From Mastigias papua (Eukaryota; Cnidaria; Scyphozoa; Rhizostomeae; Mastigiidae), in assembly GCA_964019165.1 (NCBI GenBank), contig OZ025273.1, positions 12,103,279 through 12,167,278 on the forward strand: a stretch of 64,000 nucleotides of DNA, given 5' to 3'. Below the pieces are notes generated by a model. That model was not told the origin of the DNA, did no database searches, and saw only the letters and a list, made by a program, of their open reading frames with translations. Shown here piece by piece: positions 38,891 through 64,000 of this stretch. The translations under genes and the position numbers were made by a program. How positions within the stretch are numbered: the stretch's first letter is position 1; every line of letters begins with the position of its first letter.

Positions 38891-40480
38891 AACTCATGCT
38901 ATGGCTTTAAAAGAAAGTGAGTGTTTGCAGAAAGACTTCATAATGATTTTGCCATAAGACAAACATGCAATACCTCGTTGGTCGAGATGCTGCTCTTTAG
39001 TGTTTATAGAGATCTGAAATTCTTAACCGTTTAACCTCCAAGAATGATTTCTAATGAAGTCCATTGTAGTGCAGTTCTCCTGGACCCTAAGTTATTACGT
39101 AGTGGGGAAAATTGAAAGCAATTTTTATACGCCAGAAAAAAGATTAGACATATTGTAAACATTGGTGTTGCCAGGCAGCAAGGTGGTGGTCATCATCCCA
39201 AATGATACATGTGTGATTTTTGCAAAAAAAGCAAATCTAGGAACAATCCAGAAAAAATGACATGCTATTTTAAAGCTTTAAAATGGCTACTACACTACAA
39301 ATTCAGCTCCTCAACGCATTGGAATTCAGCTCCTCTGAAGCACCTTGCCAAATTTTCAACGTCTCTCATTTTGACCTAGTTCTCCAAAAGCTAAGGCCTT
39401 TGCCTGGAGCAACCTAAAAGACCCCAGTAGTAGAGCCACAAGGGTGCATTGGTTGGGAAGATACCCCGAACGTTCTGAAGATATGGCAATAATGCAGGGT
39501 AATAAATGTATCGAAATATCATTACATCCAGAATAGCTAAGAGTTCTAATGAAGTTTCAATGATTTCATCTGCCATTTTCTATCTAGAAAAGAAATATCT
39601 CTATTGATTTGAAAGGCATGTTCAAAGTAGTTCTCCTGGGAGCCAAGTTCCTGGACCACAACTTTCCCTATCTCCCTTACACTTTGGATAAAGCAGCCAT
39701 CTGCTGGACCCCTCTTCATCACTTGGCTTTATCCGCTCTTCTGCCCCTCCAAAGAAATTACCCTAGCCTCGGCCACTGATCGTAGGAATCATTATCTTTT
39801 CAACAAAACCGTGCCTAATTTTGTTTAACATGTGGCATTGATTTACGAGGTTGCTGCAATTTCAAAAGAAAAGAAAATATAAGCTTGTAATTTCTTTGAT
39901 GCAAGCATTGATTGTCTGCAATTCAATGAGCAACAAGCAATGAATGATAAAGCTTCAACCCTACTTTCAAAGGAATATAAGTATGATATACTTAATAATC
40001 ATAATGACGAAATACATCATTACATTGACAGCAGATGGAACTTTACAGCAAGGACACTCACTTTAACATACCAATTTAGATTAGAAACTTCAATCGGCAG
40101 AAAATGCTGCAATACTAAGCAACGTTTTGTTTTTATTTGCTGCAGTACACAATACCATACACTCAGACCTGGGAAGTAGAAAAACATTTCAAAGATAGCT
40201 TTGAACATTTAACCTACTATAGCCATCTTTGTGGTAGTGTAGACCGCACTTCTTTGCTTGTATTGATAACTCCTGATAACTTTTGAATCCATTTCTAGCA
40301 GTACACATTACTTTCCTGTTTATTGACTCAATCCTTTCATCATTACGCCATCTGATTTTAACTTTCCCGCTATTGTGCTCTCCTAGTACTCAGTCTTCCA
40401 TTACCGTAGCAACACACGTAGAAAACGACTCCTCTTGCTTTTAAGAGATCAAAATGTCGGAAGAAGTATGATTAGAACAG

Positions 40481-63955
<23,475 letters not shown>

Positions 63956-64000
63956 GTGAGTAGCTATACAATTTTCACTCCAGTTTTTTATTTGACAATA

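Noticed and set aside
39940..40179. Signal-peptide exon for the Ig/FN3 receptor
   Set aside because: The 79-codon frame has no hydrophobic leader and no fitting donor site.

Overview
This is a eukaryotic, almost certainly invertebrate metazoan, chromosomal window. The evidence is a split gene with GT-AG introns coding for immunoglobulin and fibronectin type III domains, a heterotrimeric G-protein alpha gene, and a dense mix of metazoan transposon families (APE-type LINEs, Ty3/gypsy, BEL/Pao, hAT, pogo/Tigger-like, tRNA-derived SINEs) with very long (TA)n, (GT)n and (TCA)n arrays. The sequence alone does not fix the species. A cnidarian, sponge or lophotrochozoan would fit; there are no bacterial operons, ribosome binding sites or CRISPR arrays.

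Layout. 1-3.5 kb: a decayed LINE (+) split by a 989-bp non-autonomous hAT element with an 8-bp target duplication. 3.5-7 kb: nothing recognised. 7.0-11.4 kb: a pogo/Tigger-like DNA transposon with terminal inverted repeats and a dead transposase (-), carrying a second inverted-repeat element of unknown type (9.07-10.7 kb). 11.9-13.1 kb: an intronless, uninterrupted 380-codon Gs-like G-protein alpha gene whose catalytic switch II glutamine is leucine. 14-21.8 kb: a graveyard of Ty3/gypsy fragments on both strands and LINE fragments, including a LINE inside a reverse-strand gypsy element. 22-33 kb: mostly unrecognised sequence with LINE tails, a 104-bp (GT)n array and a 361-bp (TCA)n array. 33.5-35.3 kb: a reverse-strand LINE. 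35.9-38.4 kb: a 2.5-kb foldback element with near-identical 789-bp arms, each carrying the same THAP-like open frame.

40.5-64 kb is one gene on the + strand: at least 15 exons giving eight Ig domains, four FN3 domains, a Thr/Ser-rich stalk, one transmembrane helix and the start of a cytoplasmic tail. All internal junctions seen are phase 1. It lacks its signal-peptide exon(s) on the left and runs off the right edge. Its introns hold a 3.5-kb minisatellite of 25-bp units with higher-order structure, a reverse-strand BEL/Pao retrotransposon (49.3-55.0 kb) with five coding lesions, SINEs and long (TA)n arrays.

Only the G alpha gene and the Ig/FN3 receptor look like functional host genes. Both would act at the plasma membrane, but nothing in the sequence shows that they work together.
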